Shown here: positions 43,536 to 46,124 of the stretch, one piece after another
Position numbering within the stretch: position 1 is the first letter of the stretch
How the letters are laid out: every line of letters starts with the position of its first letter
NCBI GenBank assembly: GCA_011959925.1
Contig: BLMD01000396.1
Location: 1-46,124, forward strand
Length of the DNA stretch: 46,124 bases
Origin: Lachnospiraceae bacterium
GTDB lineage: Bacteria > Bacillota > Clostridia > Lachnospirales > Lachnospiraceae
Direction of reading: 5' to 3'
Notes under the pieces: model-generated
What the model was told of the DNA's origin: nothing
The model's database searches: none
The model's input: only the letters and a program-made list of their open reading frames with translations
Position numbers and translations under genes: made by a program

Positions 43536-46124
43536 ATGCGTAAGATAAAATGGAACAGGGTCAAAATTTGTTTGGCAGTATGGGTGATTTGTATAGGATG
43601 TGCGGCAGCTGTGCAGAAACCGCAGGATGTGCGGGCAGCGGAACAGCCGGTTGCCATCAAGTCCTGCAAACTGGCGGGCGGCGGAAAGAAGCTGGTTGTC
43701 AAAGCAAAAGTAAAGACGAAGACAAAAGCAATGGGCAAAAAACTATATCTGCTGAATCTAAACGCCAATGTATCGGAAAGCGGATCAAAAAGCGCAAAGC
43801 CGCTTGCTTCGGTTAAGGCGAAAAAAGGAACGGTGACGTTTAAAGTAAATTACACTTCTTCCATGCTTTATCAGAAATTTGCCGTTGCCTATAAGTCGGG
43901 CAAAAAATATAAACTTGCCGGTCCCGCAGGTTATATCACAAATCCGGAGATGCTGGCTTCCTTTACCGGCAAAGGGCCGACTGCGGCTTCAAAAAAAGGG
44001 CTTCAGGTGGAGGAACTTTCGGATTCTCTGGAAATCGGAACCAAACATGCAGTGATCAATTGGACGATGAATTCTCTGCTGAATACGAAAGCCGTACATA
44101 AAACGCCGTTTACTTATAAAAATAAAACGTATTATTTTGACGCGGACCAGCTGCAGAGGAACGACGAGCTGGTACAGGCGTATAATGCAGCGGGCGTAAG
44201 GGTGACGATCATTCTGCTGCTTCCGAAAGACAGCGCCTCTGCAGGTACAAAAGCAATGCAGTTCGGCGGATACAGTTATACGTTGTTTTCTTCGGTGAAA
44301 ACATCTTCTAAAGCGGGCTGCCAGACATTTGAGGCGCTGATGACGTTTCTTGCCAGACGTTACGGCACAAAAGAGAATCTCGTAACGGGATGGATTTTGG
44401 GAAACGAGGTAAACAGCGCTTGTATCTGGAATTATGGCGGCGGAAAGAGTTTAAGCGCCTATATGTCAAATTATGCGAGGGCGTTTCGGATCTGCTATAA
44501 CGCCGTAAAGAGCGTCAGCAAGCATTCTAAAGTTTATATCAGCCTGGACCATAACTGGAATAAAGATTCGGACGGTTCCGGAAAACGGTATTTCAGTGCA
44601 AAGGCGACGGTAGACAAATTTTATGCAACATTAAAAGACCAGGGGAAGATTAGCTTTCAGATTGCGTACCATGCATATCCGCAGGGCATGTCGGACCCGA
44701 TTTTTTGGGATGATTCCGAGGCGTCGAAATCTTCCTCTGCAAAGATTATTAATTTTAAAAATCTGAAAGTGCTCACGGATTATGCGAAAAAGAAGTTCGG
44801 AAAGAAATGTACGATTATGCTTTCAGAACAGTCGTTTAATTCCAGCCGCGGGGAAGCCGTTCAGGCGGCGGCGTATGCATATGCCTACTATATCAGCGAG
44901 GGCAACAGCATGATTGAAGCGTTTATCTACGGCAGGGAATTTGACCACCCCGACGAGATGAATCTGGGATATCGTTGGGGGCTGTGTGATAGCTGGCATG
45001 TGAAGCGGCTGGTATGGAGCGTTTTCCAGTATATCGATTCCAAAGAATCCTTTACATTTACCGATCCGCTGGTAAAGTATACGAATATTAAAAACTGGAA
45101 AAAGATCAAGGGCTTTCAACGGACAAAATGCAGTAAAATGCCCACACTATTGAAAAAAGGCATGATTCGGACCGTGGAATCGGCATCTTCCACGTCGCTG
45201 AAAATTACCTGGGATAAAATGAATACGGGAGACGGATACGAGATCTACCGAGATGGAAAGCTGATCGCAACGATTTCCGGAAATTCAAACGTAACCTATA
45301 CGGATACAGGACTGACTAGAGGAGGAACCTACCGTTATCAGGTGCGTATGTATAAAGAAGCGCCGAAGGCTAATGATGCCAATAAACGGACGAAACTGTA
45401 CGGAACCATTTCCGATGCCGTGTCCGGGAAACTTACGATCGGCACGCCGGAGATCAATGAAGAAAAATGTACCGTAGAGGGGACAGAAGTAAAAATTGTC
45501 TGGAAAAAGACGGCAGACGCAGGCGGATTTGAGATTTACCGGTCAGAGGCAGAAAACGGCAGTTATACTTTGGTGGGAACCGCAGCGGGAGATAAAACTT
45601 CGTATAAAGATGTGGCGCCTCTGTCCGGAGTGACTTACTATTATAAAGTACGCGCATCCATTGTTTTAAACGGTGCGACGTATTACGGAAACCTGTCTGC
45701 TCCGGTTGCAAAAAAGACAATGATCACATTGACGGTAAAAATGGAAGACGGCAAAGTGAAACTGGAGTGGTCCGAATGGCGCGGAGCCGTGAAATACCGC
45801 ATCTTCTGCGCGCCTTACGGAACGGACGGGTTTGTCAGGACAGCAGTGGTAAAAGAGCGGACGCACAGTATGGCCGAATATCTGGACGCGGCAGGAAAGT
45901 CCGTGCCGTTTGCTGCAGGGCAGGTGTATAAATTCTGCGTCCGGGCAGTGATGGCGGACGGAAAGCTTAGTCCGGAACCGTTTGACGAGCCGATCCTCTT
46001 TACTGTTGACAGTACGATTCAACCCGGGGGCATTCCGGAAAGCGTGAATACGGAAACAGAAACAGAAAGCACAGAAACTGCGGAAATGGAAACAGAAACC
46101 ACAGAAACTGCGGAAATGGAAACA
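43536..46124 (+). CDS. Secreted DUF5722-type glycosidase-like protein with fibronectin type III repeats (3' partial)
   Basis: An open frame from ATG 43536 to the window end, at least 863 residues. A signal peptide (basic start, hydrophobic ICLAVWVICIGCAAAV, cleavage near VRA-AEQ at about residue 34) leads into a beta-rich part (about 40-145) and then the DUF5722-like catalytic-type domain (about 150-540). Here ILGNEVNSACIWNY (Glu about 291) and IMLSEQSFNSSRGEA (Glu about 431) are placed like acid/base and nucleophile of a clan-A glycoside hydrolase (inference). Three fibronectin-like modules follow from about residue 545 (TSLKITWDK, VKIVWKKTADAGGFEIYRS, VKLEWSEWRGAVKYRI). The visible end is a Thr/Glu-rich repeat. 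The ribosome site is GAGGGCGG. It may trim or remodel the surface polymer; an attachment signal would lie outside the window. Confidence 0.8.
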   Translation, partial: MRKIKWNRVKICLAVWVICIGCAAAVQKPQDVRAAEQPVAIKSCKLAGGGKKLVVKAKVKTKTKAMGKKLYLLNLNANVSESGSKSAKPLASVKAKKGTVTFKVNYTSSMLYQKFAVAYKSGKKYKLAGPAGYITNPEMLASFTGKGPTAASKKGLQVEELSDSLEIGTKHAVINWTMNSLLNTKAVHKTPFTYKNKTYYFDADQLQRNDELVQAYNAAGVRVTIILLLPKDSASAGTKAMQFGGYSYTLFSSVKTSSKAGCQTFEALMTFLARRYGTKENLVTGWILGNEVNSACIWNYGGGKSLSAYMSNYARAFRICYNAVKSVSKHSKVYISLDHNWNKDSDGSGKRYFSAKATVDKFYATLKDQGKISFQIAYHAYPQGMSDPIFWDDSEASKSSSAKIINFKNLKVLTDYAKKKFGKKCTIMLSEQSFNSSRGEAVQAAAYAYAYYISEGNSMIEAFIYGREFDHPDEMNLGYRWGLCDSWHVKRLVWSVFQYIDSKESFTFTDPLVKYTNIKNWKKIKGFQRTKCSKMPTLLKKGMIRTVESASSTSLKITWDKMNTGDGYEIYRDGKLIATISGNSNVTYTDTGLTRGGTYRYQVRMYKEAPKANDANKRTKLYGTISDAVSGKLTIGTPEINEEKCTVEGTEVKIVWKKTADAGGFEIYRSEAENGSYTLVGTAAGDKTSYKDVAPLSGVTYYYKVRASIVLNGATYYGNLSAPVAKKTMITLTVKMEDGKVKLEWSEWRGAVKYRIFCAPYGTDGFVRTAVVKERTHSMAEYLDAAGKSVPFAAGQVYKFCVRAVMADGKLSPEPFDEPILFTVDSTIQPGGIPESVNTETETESTETAEMETETTETAEMET
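46059..46118 (+). repeat. 30-base tandem repeat coding for a Glu/Thr-rich stalk
   Basis: Two nearly identical 30-base units (differing in AGC versus ACC) code for ETESTETAEM and ETETTETAEM. A third begins at 46119 and runs off the end. The array keeps the frame of the DUF5722-type gene and probably forms a length-variable spacer. Confidence 0.85.

Noticed and set aside
1-46124. CRISPR arrays, tRNA or rRNA genes, insertion sequences
   Set aside because: No spaced repeat array, cloverleaf-like sequence, rRNA stretch or transposase-like protein was found by reading.

Overview
This 46 kb window is almost entirely a cell-surface glycan locus. Gram-positive teichoic-acid-type genes (TagG/TagH exporter, two CDP-glycerol glycerophosphotransferase-like enzymes, LicD, TarI), small DUF3791/DUF3990-type proteins, an AAA-ATPase-like/PD-(D/E)XK protein and a secreted DUF5722-type protein with fibronectin repeats all fit a gut Clostridia member, most likely Lachnospiraceae. 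That placement is an inference from gene content. No rRNA, tRNA, CRISPR array or transposase was seen.

Layout. (1) 1-11.9 kb: the end of a Wzt-type ATPase with a carbohydrate-binding domain, a WbdD-like methyltransferase/kinase-like protein, a WbaP/WcaJ-type initiating sugar-phosphate transferase and a GT2. From a very good promoter at 4452 follows a teichoic-acid-like operon: LicD, TagF-like, TagG, TagH, TagF-like, TarI and an extended SDR. (2) 12-21.8 kb: an O-antigen ligase/polymerase-like protein with an extra N-terminal outer domain, then a bacillosamine set (PglF, PglE, PglC, PglD). This set is interrupted twice: by a three-gene ADP-ribosyltransferase (DUF3990) module, and by a truncated AAA ATPase, an unknown small gene and an AAA/PD-(D/E)XK gene. 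(3) 21.8-37.7 kb: a visibly AT-richer block with its own TTGACA-N17-TATATT promoter. It encodes a Wbp-type route to UDP-2,3-diacetamido-glucuronic acid (WbpA, B, D, E homologues), two GT4s, an LpxD-like acyltransferase, a deacetylase-like gene, a glutamine amidotransferase, a Wzy, a Wzz-like protein, a second ligase/polymerase and a MurJ/Wzx-type flippase. It ends at a bidirectional terminator. (4) 37.7-40.3 kb, minus strand: an MBOAT O-acyltransferase with a DltD/SGNH-type partner. (5) 40.6-46.1 kb: UDP-glucose dehydrogenase, a frameshifted small gene, a sugar nucleotidyltransferase and a large secreted DUF5722-type protein that runs off the end.

How they work together (inference): PglC would load a bacillosamine-type sugar on undecaprenyl phosphate. 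The two GT4s would extend it with diacetamido-uronic acid, probably amidated by the AsnB-like enzyme. The flippase, Wzy and Wzz-like proteins would export and polymerise it, and the MBOAT/SGNH pair would O-acylate it. The first module would make a phosphate-containing polymer exported by TagGH.

The most notable signal is three long G/C homopolymers (G8 at 24755, G8 at 31328, C10 on the minus strand at 39180-39189), all in the AT-rich block and its minus-strand neighbour. Two of them break a gene that a one-base contraction would restore exactly. For the third, a one-base expansion would extend the Wzz-like protein precisely to the next ribosome-binding site. This looks like a set of slippage switches for glycan phase variation, although homopolymer sequencing error is the competing explanation.
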